A DNA stretch of 64,000 nt from Eubacteriales bacterium (lineage in GTDB: Bacteria; Bacillota; Clostridia; Oscillospirales; Oscillospiraceae). The translations under genes and the position numbers were made by a program. Numbering within the stretch: position 1 is the stretch's first letter; each line of letters starts with the position of its first letter. A model generated the notes under the pieces. It was not told where the DNA came from. It ran no database searches and saw nothing but the letters and a program-made list of their open reading frames with translations. This document shows positions 14,315-22,685 of this stretch, piece by piece. The DNA lies in NCBI GenBank assembly GCA_030539285.1, contig JAUNSH010000004.1, forward strand, positions 38,080 through 102,079, read 5' to 3'.

Positions 14315-16372
14315 ATGTGTGCTAAGGTGAAATACGGAATTTGGAATGTGAAGCAGCCGGACATGGGGGCTGTGAACGCACTGGTGGGGGCGGGCTACGC
14401 GCCGCTGTCCGCCATGGTGCTGGCCTGCCGGGGAATACAGAACGGCGCACAGGCAAAAAAATATCTGGACTGTGGTGCCCCGCTTCTCGACCCGTTTCTC
14501 ATGACGGATATGGCCCTTGCTGCCGGACGGGTGGCGCTGGCCATCGAAAAAAAGGAAAAAATCGCTGTTTTCGGCGACTATGACGTGGACGGCATCACCG
14601 CCACCTGTCTTCTGACGGATTTTCTGCGCCGCCACGGGGCAGACTGCGTCAGCTACATCCCCGGACGGCTGGAGGAGGGCTACGGCCTGAACGCCATCGC
14701 CCTGCGGCAGCTGAGTGAGGAAGGGGTCAAACTCATCGTCACCGTGGACTGCGGCATCACTGCCGTGGAGGAAGCCAAGCTGTGCCGGGAATTGGGTATG
14801 GATCTGGTCATCACCGACCACCATGAGTGCAAGGATACCATGCCCCAGGCGGTGGCCGTGGTGGATCCCCACCGGCCCGACGGCGGCTATCCTCACAAAA
14901 ATCTCTCCGGCGTGGGCATCGCCTTCAAGCTGGCCGCCGCCCTCTGCGGCGATCAGGACGAGGTGCTTTCCGAATACGCCGACATGGTGTGCCTTGGCAC
15001 TGTTGCCGATGTCATGCCCTTGCAGGGGGAAAACCGGGTCTTTGCCGCCCGGGGTCTGGAATCTCTGTCCCACACCAAACGCCCCGGCATCGCCGCTCTG
15101 ATGGAAGAGTGCGGCTGTGACCCGAAAACTGTCAATTCCTCCTCCATCGGCTTCATGCTGGCCCCTCGCATCAACGCGGCAGGACGGATGGGCCAGATCG
15201 ATCTGGCGCTGGAACTGTTCCTCACCGACGACCCCCAGCGTGCATCCGAGGTCGCCAAGGCCCTGTGCAATCTGAACCGGCAGCGGCAGGCGGTGGAATC
15301 GGAAATCTACCAGCAGGCCGTGTCCATGCTCCCCGGCGGCAAGCCCCCGGAAGCCATCGTGCTGGCGGATGAAAGCTGGCATCAGGGCGTGGTAGGCATC
15401 GTGGCCAGCCGCATCGCCGAGGAATACGCCTGCCCCGCCTTCCTCATCTGTCTGGACGGCGACCACGGCAAGGCCAGCTCCCGAAGCCACGGGGGCTTCA
15501 ACCTGTTCGCCTCCCTCACCGCCCTGTCCCCACTGCTCGAAAGCTACGGTGGACACGAGCTGGCGGCGGGCTTTACCATCAACCGGGAAAACATTCCCGA
15601 ATTCCGCAGGCAGGTCTGCGCCCTGGCCGCGAATTTCTACCAGGACGACGTGCCCCGCACCTACCTGGACATCGACTGTGCCATCAGCCCGGAGCTGCTG
15701 ACCATTTCGGGTATTGATTCCCTTCGTGTGCTGGAGCCCTGCGGCAACGGCTGCCCCAAGCCGGTGCTGGCCATGAACAATCTGACCATCGAGCGCATCA
15801 GCATGGTGGGCGGCGGGCGGCATATGCGCCTGCGGCTGCGCAGCGGACGGCAGGCCTTCAACGCCATCTATTTCTCCGCCACCCCCCAGACCGCCTCCAT
15901 CGCGGCAGGGGATGTGGTGGATGTGGCATTTAATCCCCAAGTCAACGAATACCGGGGCGAACGCTCCGTGCAGATGAACGTGCTGGACATCCGGCCCAGC
16001 TGCCGCGCAATGTGCTCCCCCGAGACCTCCCTCTACCACGCCCTTCAGGAAGGGCAGCGCCTGCCCAGGGAGACCGCCGCCCTGCTTCCCGACCGGGCCA
16101 TGCTGGCCATGGTGTGGCGGTATCTGGCCTCCTGCGGCACGGATATTCAGGAATCGCCCCTGTGCCTGTGCCGCAAGATCGTCCGCTGGACGGGCAAGCC
16201 CATGAGCCTGGGACAGCTGAGCATCTGTCTGGACATCTTCCGGGATGTGGGACTGCTGGAAATCACCCGGCTCCACAAATACATCTCCATCCGGCTGACC
16301 CCCGGAAGCGAAAAGGCTGACCTGACCACCAGCCAAACCATGCAGCGCCTGCTGCGCGCGAAAGAGAGCTGA
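14315..16372 (+). CDS. recJ: Single-stranded-DNA-specific exonuclease RecJ
   Basis: 685 residues from the ATG at 14315; the frame is open from 14264, but that start lies on the promoter. The DHH-family motifs are present: FGDYDVDGITATC near residue 95, TVDCGIT, VITDHHECKD and LSGVGIAFK, followed by a DHHA1 segment with GGHELAAGF. RecJ degrades single-stranded DNA 5' to 3' during recombination and mismatch repair. Ribosome binding at this start is weak; a GTG 12 bases downstream after CTAAGG is an alternative. Followed by relA after seven bases, the usual Firmicutes order. Confidence 0.92.
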   Translation: MCAKVKYGIWNVKQPDMGAVNALVGAGYAPLSAMVLACRGIQNGAQAKKYLDCGAPLLDPFLMTDMALAAGRVALAIEKKEKIAVFGDYDVDGITATCLLTDFLRRHGADCVSYIPGRLEEGYGLNAIALRQLSEEGVKLIVTVDCGITAVEEAKLCRELGMDLVITDHHECKDTMPQAVAVVDPHRPDGGYPHKNLSGVGIAFKLAAALCGDQDEVLSEYADMVCLGTVADVMPLQGENRVFAARGLESLSHTKRPGIAALMEECGCDPKTVNSSSIGFMLAPRINAAGRMGQIDLALELFLTDDPQRASEVAKALCNLNRQRQAVESEIYQQAVSMLPGGKPPEAIVLADESWHQGVVGIVASRIAEEYACPAFLICLDGDHGKASSRSHGGFNLFASLTALSPLLESYGGHELAAGFTINRENIPEFRRQVCALAANFYQDDVPRTYLDIDCAISPELLTISGIDSLRVLEPCGNGCPKPVLAMNNLTIERISMVGGGRHMRLRLRSGRQAFNAIYFSATPQTASIAAGDVVDVAFNPQVNEYRGERSVQMNVLDIRPSCRAMCSPETSLYHALQEGQRLPRETAALLPDRAMLAMVWRYLASCGTDIQESPLCLCRKIVRWTGKPMSLGQLSICLDIFRDVGLLEITRLHKYISIRLTPGSEKADLTTSQTMQRLLRAKES

Positions 16373-16379
16373 AAAGAAA

Positions 16380-18572
16380 ATGGAAACCTTTGAAGAACAC
16401 TATGCCGCCATGCACGCCGCCATCGTCAAGCATATGCCCGGGGCGGATATGGCGCTCATCGACAAGGCGGTGGACTACGCCAACGTCAAGCACAAGATGC
16501 AAAAGCGCAAGGACGGCTCCCCCTACATCATCCACCCGCTGGCCGTTGCTCAGGTCGTGGCGGAGATGGGGCTTGATCAGGATGCCGTGCTGGGCGCTCT
16601 GCTCCACGACTGCATTGAGGACACCGACGCTTCCCACGAGGAGATCGAAAAAATCTTCGGCACCACGGTCGCCGAGCTGGTGGAGGGCGTCACCAAGCTG
16701 ACCCGGGCCAATTTCTCCACCTCCGAGCAGGAGCAGATGGAGAATCTGCGTAAAATGTTCATGGCCATGTCCAAGGACATGCGTGTGGTGCTCATCAAGA
16801 TCGCCGACCGGCTCCACAATATGCGCACCATGCAGTACCAGACCCCGGAAAAGCAGATCAAAAAGTGCAAGGAGACCATGGACATCTACGCGCCCCTGGC
16901 CCACCGTCTTGGTATGCAGCGGATCAAGTGGGAGCTGGAAGATATCGCCCTGAGGTATCTGGCCCCCAGCTCTTACGACGAGATCATGAATTACCTCACC
17001 GCCCACAAGGAGCAGGACGAGGTGTTCATGCGCACCATTCAGGAGAAGATCACCCAGCGGCTGCAGAGCGTCGGCATCCACAACAAGACCTACGGCCGCA
17101 TCAAGCACGTCTACTCCATCTACCGCAAGATGCAGTCCCAGGGCAAATCCATGGACGAGCTGTACGATATCTACGCCTTCCGGGTCATCGTGGACTCCAT
17201 TCCCGACTGCTATAACGTTTTGGGCCACGTCCACGACCTGTTCAATCTGGTGCCCGGACGGTTCAAGGACTACATCTCCACCCCCAAACCCAATATGTAC
17301 CAGTCCCTGCACACCACCGTCATCGGCTCTCAGGGTATCCCCTTCGAGGTGCAGATCCGCACCTGGGAGATGCACGAGACTGCCGAATACGGCATCGCAG
17401 CCCACTGGAAATACAAGCAGGGCACCGGCGGCGGTTCGGAAAAGGACTTTGAGTGGGTCCGCAGGCTTTTGGAGACCCAGCAGGATTCCGATGCCGAGGA
17501 ATTCGTGCAGGACATGAAGATCGATATGTTCGACGACGAGGTCTTTGTCTACACCCCCAAGGGCCGCATCGTCTCCCTGCCCGCCGGCTCCACCCCCATC
17601 GACTTTGCCTATGCCATCCACTCCGGCGTGGGCAACGCCATGATCGGCGCCAAGGTCAACAACCGCATCGCCAACATCGACACCAAGCTGCGCAACGGCG
17701 ATATTGTGGAGGTACTGACCTCCAAATCCGCCAAGGGCCCCAGCCGGGACTGGCTGACCATCTGCAAATCCAATCAGGCCCGCACCAAGATCAAGCAGTG
17801 GTTCAAGAGGGAAAAGCGGGAAGAGAATATCCTCCACGGCCGGGCCTCCTTCGAGGCGGAAATGAAGCGGGTGGGCCTGCCCCTGACCGCTCTTGCAGAC
17901 CCGGAGCTGGAACCCCATCTGCTGAAAAAGCTGTCCTTTGACAGCTGGGACGATATGTACGCCGCCATCGGCTACGGCGGCCTCACCGCCACCAAGGCCG
18001 TGGGCCGCATCCGGGACGATATCAACAAGGCTATCAAGGCCCAGGCGGCGGAAAAGCTGCCCGTCAGCCCCCTGCGGGTGCGTCCCGATTCCGACGCCGA
18101 CCTTCTCAACCGCCACGCGGTCAACGGCGTCATTGTAGAGGACATCGAGTCCTGCATGATCAAATTTGCCAAATGCTGCACCCCCGTGCCCGGTGACGCC
18201 ATCGTGGGCTTCATCACCAAGGGCTTCGGCGTCAGCATCCACCGGGCCGACTGCCCCAACGCCGCCTGCCGGGACGATCCCCGCCAGGCCGCCCGCTGGG
18301 TCCGTGTGCGCTGGGCCACCCAGGAGGAGCAGCCCTTTGAGACCACGCTGGAACTGGACTGCATCACAAGAGACGGTCTGGTGCTGGACGTAGCCACGGT
18401 GATGAGCACCGCCCGGGTCCGGGTGAAGGAGCTGAACGCCAAGGATCTTCCCGGCGGCCGCAGCAACATTATCATCCGCTTCGAGGTCAAAAATGTGGCG
18501 GAGCTGGACTCCATCCGTAAAAAGCTGCTGAACATCCGGGATGTCACCAATTCCCGCAGAGGACAGAACTAA
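16380..18572 (+). CDS. relA: Bifunctional (p)ppGpp synthetase/hydrolase
   Basis: 730 residues. The N-terminal HD hydrolase domain has IIHPLAVAQVV and LLHDCIEDTD (H52, H76, D77). The synthetase domain has FKDYISTPKPNMYQSLHTT and ETAEYGIAAHWKYK. These are followed by the TGS domain (VFVYTPKGRIVSLPAGSTPI), a helical zinc-finger-type region with AKCCTPVPGD, and a C-terminal ACT domain. It makes and degrades the stringent-response alarmone. With both catalytic sites intact it is the Rel-type enzyme of Firmicutes. It overlaps the recJ transcription unit and precedes dtd. Confidence 0.95.
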   Translation: METFEEHYAAMHAAIVKHMPGADMALIDKAVDYANVKHKMQKRKDGSPYIIHPLAVAQVVAEMGLDQDAVLGALLHDCIEDTDASHEEIEKIFGTTVAELVEGVTKLTRANFSTSEQEQMENLRKMFMAMSKDMRVVLIKIADRLHNMRTMQYQTPEKQIKKCKETMDIYAPLAHRLGMQRIKWELEDIALRYLAPSSYDEIMNYLTAHKEQDEVFMRTIQEKITQRLQSVGIHNKTYGRIKHVYSIYRKMQSQGKSMDELYDIYAFRVIVDSIPDCYNVLGHVHDLFNLVPGRFKDYISTPKPNMYQSLHTTVIGSQGIPFEVQIRTWEMHETAEYGIAAHWKYKQGTGGGSEKDFEWVRRLLETQQDSDAEEFVQDMKIDMFDDEVFVYTPKGRIVSLPAGSTPIDFAYAIHSGVGNAMIGAKVNNRIANIDTKLRNGDIVEVLTSKSAKGPSRDWLTICKSNQARTKIKQWFKREKREENILHGRASFEAEMKRVGLPLTALADPELEPHLLKKLSFDSWDDMYAAIGYGGLTATKAVGRIRDDINKAIKAQAAEKLPVSPLRVRPDSDADLLNRHAVNGVIVEDIESCMIKFAKCCTPVPGDAIVGFITKGFGVSIHRADCPNAACRDDPRQAARWVRVRWATQEEQPFETTLELDCITRDGLVLDVATVMSTARVRVKELNAKDLPGGRSNIIIRFEVKNVAELDSIRKKLLNIRDVTNSRRGQN

Positions 18573-18573
18573 A

Positions 18574-18598
18574 AAGGCTCTCCTTGTCGGGGAGCCTT
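18574..18598 (+). terminator. Hairpin between relA and dtd
   Basis: AAGGCTC and GAGCCTT form a seven-base stem directly after the relA stop. There is no T-run, and the dtd ribosome binding site (GAAAGGAG) follows at once, so it may influence stability or translation rather than terminate. Confidence 0.4.
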
Positions 18599-18612
18599 GA
18601 AAGGAGCATATC

Positions 18613-19077
18613 ATGCGTGCTGTACTGACAAGAGTCAAATCCGCCTCCGTCACCATTGACGGAGAGGTGGTTGGAAAAATCGGCCAGGGCTTTCTGATCC
18701 TGCTGGGGGTCGGCCCCAACGACACCGAAAAAGAATGCCGCTATTTGGCAGAAAAAGCCCTGGGACTGCGGATCTTTGAGGACGAAAACGGAAAAATGAA
18801 TCTGGGTCTGGATGCTGTCAAAGGCGAGGTGCTGGTAGTCAGCCAGTTCACCCTCTACGGCAACTGCCGCAAGGGCCGCCGCCCCAGCTTCACCGACGCG
18901 GCAAACCCGGAACTGGGCAACGCCCTGTACGAAAAATTTCTGTCGGACTGTACCGATCTGGGATATCCCCCACAGCATGGCCGGTTCGGTGCGGACATGA
19001 AGGTGGAATCCATCAACGATGGTCCCGTGACCCTGATCCTGGACACCGACCAACTGATGGACACACCCAGACGCTGA
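18613..19077 (+). CDS. dtd: D-aminoacyl-tRNA deacylase
   Basis: 154 residues, full length. It has the family signatures MRAVLTRVKSASV, LVVSQFTLYGN (SQFTL) and the Gly-Pro motif NDGPVTL near the C-terminus that excludes L-amino acids. The enzyme removes D-amino acids from mischarged tRNA and also glycine from tRNA-Ala. It follows relA closely, as in many Firmicutes. GAAAGGAG sits ahead of the ATG. Confidence 0.95.
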   Translation: MRAVLTRVKSASVTIDGEVVGKIGQGFLILLGVGPNDTEKECRYLAEKALGLRIFEDENGKMNLGLDAVKGEVLVVSQFTLYGNCRKGRRPSFTDAANPELGNALYEKFLSDCTDLGYPPQHGRFGADMKVESINDGPVTLILDTDQLMDTPRR

Positions 19078-19094
19078 ATGCAAATGAGGTAATT

Positions 19095-19685
19095 ATGTTA
19101 AAAGTCCATGTTCTTACCCTTGGGGCCTATCAGGTCAACTGCTACATCATCCACGACGAAAAAAGCACATCCTGTTGTGTCATCGACCCCGGCTATGAGG
19201 CTGACACCATCCTGGGCAAGCTCAGCGAGCTGGGCCTTACCCTGGAAGCCATTTTGCTGACCCACGGGCACTTTGACCACGTGGGGGCCGTCCGGGATAT
19301 TGCGGCGGACACCGGCTGTCAGGTGTACCTCTGCGCCGACGACCTGTCCCTGCCCACCAATCTCACCGCCGGGAAGCTCTATTATACCCAGACCTACGCC
19401 GAGGGCAGCCAGCTGAACCTGGCGGGGCTGGATATTTCCGTTCTGCAAACCCCGGGCCACACCCCCGGTTCCGTATGTCTGCTGATCGGCGACACTCTGT
19501 TCTCCGGCGACACCCTGTTCGCGGGCAGCTGCGGGCGCACCGATCTGCCCGGCGGCAGCTGGGCGCAGATGCAGGACTCTCTGAAACGGCTGTCCCAAAT
19601 CGAAGCCAACCTGTGGGTGCTCCCCGGTCACGGGGAATCCACCATGCTGGCCAGCGAGAAGAAATATAATCCCTATCTGCGCTGA
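19095..19685 (+). CDS. Metallo-beta-lactamase-fold hydrolase (glyoxalase II-like)
   Basis: 196 residues. The metal-binding motif is THGHFDHVG (HxHxDH) near residue 57, with later ligands in TPGHTPGS, FSGDTLF and the C-terminal LPGHGEST. It is the short YcbL/hydroxyacylglutathione-hydrolase-like type that commonly follows relA-dtd. It probably hydrolyses a thioester; the natural substrate is unknown. Confidence 0.88.
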   Translation: MLKVHVLTLGAYQVNCYIIHDEKSTSCCVIDPGYEADTILGKLSELGLTLEAILLTHGHFDHVGAVRDIAADTGCQVYLCADDLSLPTNLTAGKLYYTQTYAEGSQLNLAGLDISVLQTPGHTPGSVCLLIGDTLFSGDTLFAGSCGRTDLPGGSWAQMQDSLKRLSQIEANLWVLPGHGESTMLASEKKYNPYLR

Positions 19686-19760
19686 CTCCCGCATTTCACC
19701 GTGGGGGGTGTCGGCGACGCTGCCCCCTGCGGATTTATTGACGTTCTGCGAGGAATCCCT

Positions 19761-21179
19761 ATGAACTTGACACTCATCGGTCATGAAGACCGTTACGCTG
19801 TGGAGCAGCTGCAAATGGCGCTGTTCCCGGATAACCCGGCGGGGCAGGCGGAATCCTCCCTCCACCGGAGCAAAACCTGGCTCACCGCCACCGCGAAAAT
19901 CACCCTGGGTGAAAAAACCGCTGTCGCTTCCCGCCGGTTAAAGGCGTGCGACGAAACCGTGCGTCTGAGAAGGCGGGCCTTGCAGCAGAGCTACTACCTC
20001 GCCGCCATCCAGCTGCTGCCGAAAGCCCCGGCCTGGGGCGCGCTGGCGGGAGTTCGCCCCACCAAAATTACGACAAAACACCTTCTGGAGGGCGGCACTC
20101 CAAAATCCGCCGAAAAGCTCATGAAGGATGTGTACTACGTCACGGAGGACCGGCGGAAATTGTCGGTGGACTGTTCCCTGTCCACGGTAAACGCCGTAAA
20201 GCTCATGGAACCGGAGGACATTTCCGTCTACGTGGGCATCCCCTTCTGCCCCACCCGCTGCACCTATTGCAGCTTCGTCAGCCGCACCATCGGCAAGAAA
20301 ACCGAACTTTTGGAGCCGTATTTGTCCGCTTTGGAGAAAGAGATCCGGGTCACGGCGGAGCTGATGAAGAAAAGCGGCAAGCACCTTCGCACCCTGTACA
20401 TCGGCGGCGGCACCCCCACCACCCTGTCCACACCACAGATGGTTCGTCTGCTGGACACCCTGCGCACCTCCTTTGATTTTAGCCGCTGCATCGAGTTCAC
20501 CGTGGAGGGCGGACGCCCGGACACTTTGGACGCGGAAAAACTCCGGGCCATCCGGGAGCACGGCGCTGACCGCATGAGCATCAACCCCCAGACCATGGAA
20601 GACCACGTCCTCCATGCCTGCGGACGGCCTCACAAGGCGGAGGATGTGGTAAGGGCCTATCAGGAAGCGGTAGACGCGGGCTTTACCGCCATCAACATGG
20701 ATCTGATCGCCGGACTGCCCCAGGATGATTTCGACGGCTTCCGCCGCTCTTTGGATACCGTCGCCGCCCTGAGCCCCGCCAACATCACCGTCCACACCCT
20801 GGCTCTGAAAAAGGGTGCGGATCTCTTCGAAAAGCGGGAGGGCCTGTCCACTGCCGAAGAAGTAACCCGGATGGTGGACTACGCCAATGCCACGCTGCGG
20901 GGGCTCAACTACAAGCCCTACTACCTGTACCGGCAGAAATATATGTCCGGCAGCTTTGAAAACGTGGGCTGGAGCCGGGACGGTTTGGACTGCCTGTACA
21001 ATATTTATATGATGGAGGAGCTGCACACCATCGTCTCTCTGGGCGGCGGGGGCATGAACAAGGTCAACCTCCCCGACGGCACCCTCCAGCGCTTCCACAA
21101 CCCCAAATTCCCGGAACAGTACATCGAAATGATCGATTCTGTGTGTCAGCAGAAGGAAGAACTGTTCGCGCTTATGTAA
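19761..21179 (+). CDS. hemZ: Radical SAM coproporphyrinogen dehydrogenase-like protein HemZ
   Basis: 472 residues. A 165-residue N-terminal region is followed by the radical SAM motif CPTRCTYCSF (CxxxCxxC), then YIGGGTPTTLS, VEGGRPDTLD and DLIAGLPQDD typical of HemN/HemZ-type proteins. The start at 19761 follows GAGGA by six bases; the ATG at 19701 lacks a site. HemZ proteins in Firmicutes are named for coproporphyrinogen III oxidation, but many genomes have them without a heme pathway, so the substrate is uncertain. Confidence 0.88.
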   Translation: MNLTLIGHEDRYAVEQLQMALFPDNPAGQAESSLHRSKTWLTATAKITLGEKTAVASRRLKACDETVRLRRRALQQSYYLAAIQLLPKAPAWGALAGVRPTKITTKHLLEGGTPKSAEKLMKDVYYVTEDRRKLSVDCSLSTVNAVKLMEPEDISVYVGIPFCPTRCTYCSFVSRTIGKKTELLEPYLSALEKEIRVTAELMKKSGKHLRTLYIGGGTPTTLSTPQMVRLLDTLRTSFDFSRCIEFTVEGGRPDTLDAEKLRAIREHGADRMSINPQTMEDHVLHACGRPHKAEDVVRAYQEAVDAGFTAINMDLIAGLPQDDFDGFRRSLDTVAALSPANITVHTLALKKGADLFEKREGLSTAEEVTRMVDYANATLRGLNYKPYYLYRQKYMSGSFENVGWSRDGLDCLYNIYMMEELHTIVSLGGGGMNKVNLPDGTLQRFHNPKFPEQYIEMIDSVCQQKEELFALM

Positions 21180-21185
21180 CGCCAC

Positions 21186-21276
21186 TGTAGGGGCGGGTCA
21201 CCGACCCGCCCGACCGCGAAGCGGAATCGTGAAAAAGCGGCTTCGCCGACGGGCGGGTCACTGACCCGCCCCTACA
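21186..21276. repeat. Intergenic palindromic repeat with TGTAGGGG...CCCCTACA ends
   Basis: The terminal arms TGTAGGGGCGGGTCA and TGACCCGCCCCTACA are perfect inverted repeats. Each arm continues into its own small palindrome, and a GCTTCGCCGAC core is shared with the copy at 9870. It lies in the gap between hemZ and the amidohydrolase gene and looks like a non-autonomous MITE-like element. Confidence 0.8.
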
Positions 21277-21306
21277 AATCACTTTTTCTCTGAAAGGTTG
21301 TTTTCA

Positions 21307-22623
21307 TTGGACACTTTGATTTCCAACGTCACCGCCGTGACCATGAACCCCCGGATGGAGGTCATTTTCGGCGCGTACATCGGCATCGACGGCGGCAAGA
21401 TCGTCTCCATCAGCAAATCCGCTCCCGCCCAGCCGCCCAAAACCATCATTGACGGTACCGGCATGGTTGCCATCCCCGGCCTTGTGAACTGCCACACCCA
21501 TCTGGCCACTGCCGGGCTTCGCAGCTACACCGACGATTTGGGCAATACGGAAGCCTTGCAGGCACTGCTGCAAAAGGAAGCCAAAATGGACTCCCGCAGT
21601 GCAAAAGCCGCCGCATTGCTTGCCATCGCCGAGTGTCTGCGCTTCGGCATCACCTCCGTCTCTGACCTGTACTACTACCCCAACGCCACCGCCGAAGCCG
21701 TGGCCCAGTCCGGTATCAAGGCCAATCTGGCGCTGAGCAGCTACCGCTTCATCGATCCCAACGAGGACTTCGACTTTGAAACCGACGAACAGTGTCAGGA
21801 GCTTGTCCGGGTGGTGGACAAGTGGAACGGCTTTGACGAAGGGCGCATCAAAATCGACGCGGGCATCTACGCCGAGTACACCAGCAACTACCGTCTCTGG
21901 GAAGGGCTGGCAGGCTACGCTTCCGAGCAGGGCATCGGGATGCAGCTGCACCTGGCGGAGACCAAAGGCGAGGTGGAGTCCTGTCTCGACCGAACCGGCA
22001 TGGGCCCGGGAGAGCTGCTGAACTGCCATAATCTGTTCTGCGTCCCCGCCACTGCCGCAGGCTGTACATATCTGGAACCCCACGAGCGTAAACTGTTAGG
22101 GAAAAAGCACGTCACTGCCGTGGCAACTCCCGTGGCCGCCTACAAGTCCGGCCAGGCATCCACCCCCATTCTGGAATCCGTGAAGGCCGGCATGAACGTG
22201 GCCCTGGGCACCGGCGGTGCCATCGAGTGCGGCAATCTCGATCTGTTCGAGGTCATGCGCTTTGCCGCCATGGATGCCCGGAAGGAAAGCGGTGACAGTG
22301 CCGCCCTCCCCGCCTCCGCCGCCCTGATGATGGCCACCGTCACCGGCGCGCAGGCTCAGGGCCGAAGCGCGGAATGCGGTATGCTGAAAGAGGGCATGGA
22401 CGCGGACATCGTCCTCGTTGACTTCACCGCCCCCCACCTGATGCCCTGCCACAACGTCCTCAACGGCCTGCTCTGGTCTGCCAAGGGCGGCGACGTGGCC
22501 ATGACCATGGTCCGGGGCAAGATCCTCTATCAAAACGGCACCTTCCCCACTATTGACTTAAAAGAAGTGGTGGAGGAACTGACCACCTACGCCATCCCCA
22601 AACTGTTTGAAGAAACGAAATAA
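21307..22623 (+). CDS. Amidohydrolase-family protein with missing active-site residues
   Basis: 438 residues from a TTG at 21307, spaced nine bases from GAAAGG; a TTG at 21298 is possible but too close. The fold matches MtaD/SAH-deaminase-type amidohydrolases: NVTAVTMNPRMEV, GLVNCHTHLATAG (first metal HxH intact) and LHLAETKGEV (third His intact). However, the usual AHC/AHG histidine is replaced in ATAAGCTYLEPHE, and the catalytic GTDG aspartate is glycine in ALGTGGAIECGN. Two of the residues that bind metal and activate water are therefore gone. It may be a pseudoenzyme or use a different chemistry. Confidence 0.78.
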   Translation: MDTLISNVTAVTMNPRMEVIFGAYIGIDGGKIVSISKSAPAQPPKTIIDGTGMVAIPGLVNCHTHLATAGLRSYTDDLGNTEALQALLQKEAKMDSRSAKAAALLAIAECLRFGITSVSDLYYYPNATAEAVAQSGIKANLALSSYRFIDPNEDFDFETDEQCQELVRVVDKWNGFDEGRIKIDAGIYAEYTSNYRLWEGLAGYASEQGIGMQLHLAETKGEVESCLDRTGMGPGELLNCHNLFCVPATAAGCTYLEPHERKLLGKKHVTAVATPVAAYKSGQASTPILESVKAGMNVALGTGGAIECGNLDLFEVMRFAAMDARKESGDSAALPASAALMMATVTGAQAQGRSAECGMLKEGMDADIVLVDFTAPHLMPCHNVLNGLLWSAKGGDVAMTMVRGKILYQNGTFPTIDLKEVVEELTTYAIPKLFEETK

Positions 22624-22629
22624 CTCCGT

Positions 22630-22663
22630 CTTGATATCTTGTATCTCGTATCTTGTATCTTTT
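22630..22663. repeat. Short tandem tract of TATCTTG-type units
   Basis: ATCTTG/TATCTCG/TATCTTG/TATCTT units repeat head to tail between the amidohydrolase and spoVB-like genes. The tract ends about ten bases before the downstream ribosome binding site. Confidence 0.6.
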
Positions 22664-22685
22664 CTCTCCCGAAAGGACGTTTTTC

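Noticed and set aside
16263-18725. Minus-strand open frame of 820 codons
   Set aside because: It is a complement shadow of relA, which has intact HD, synthetase, TGS and ACT domains.
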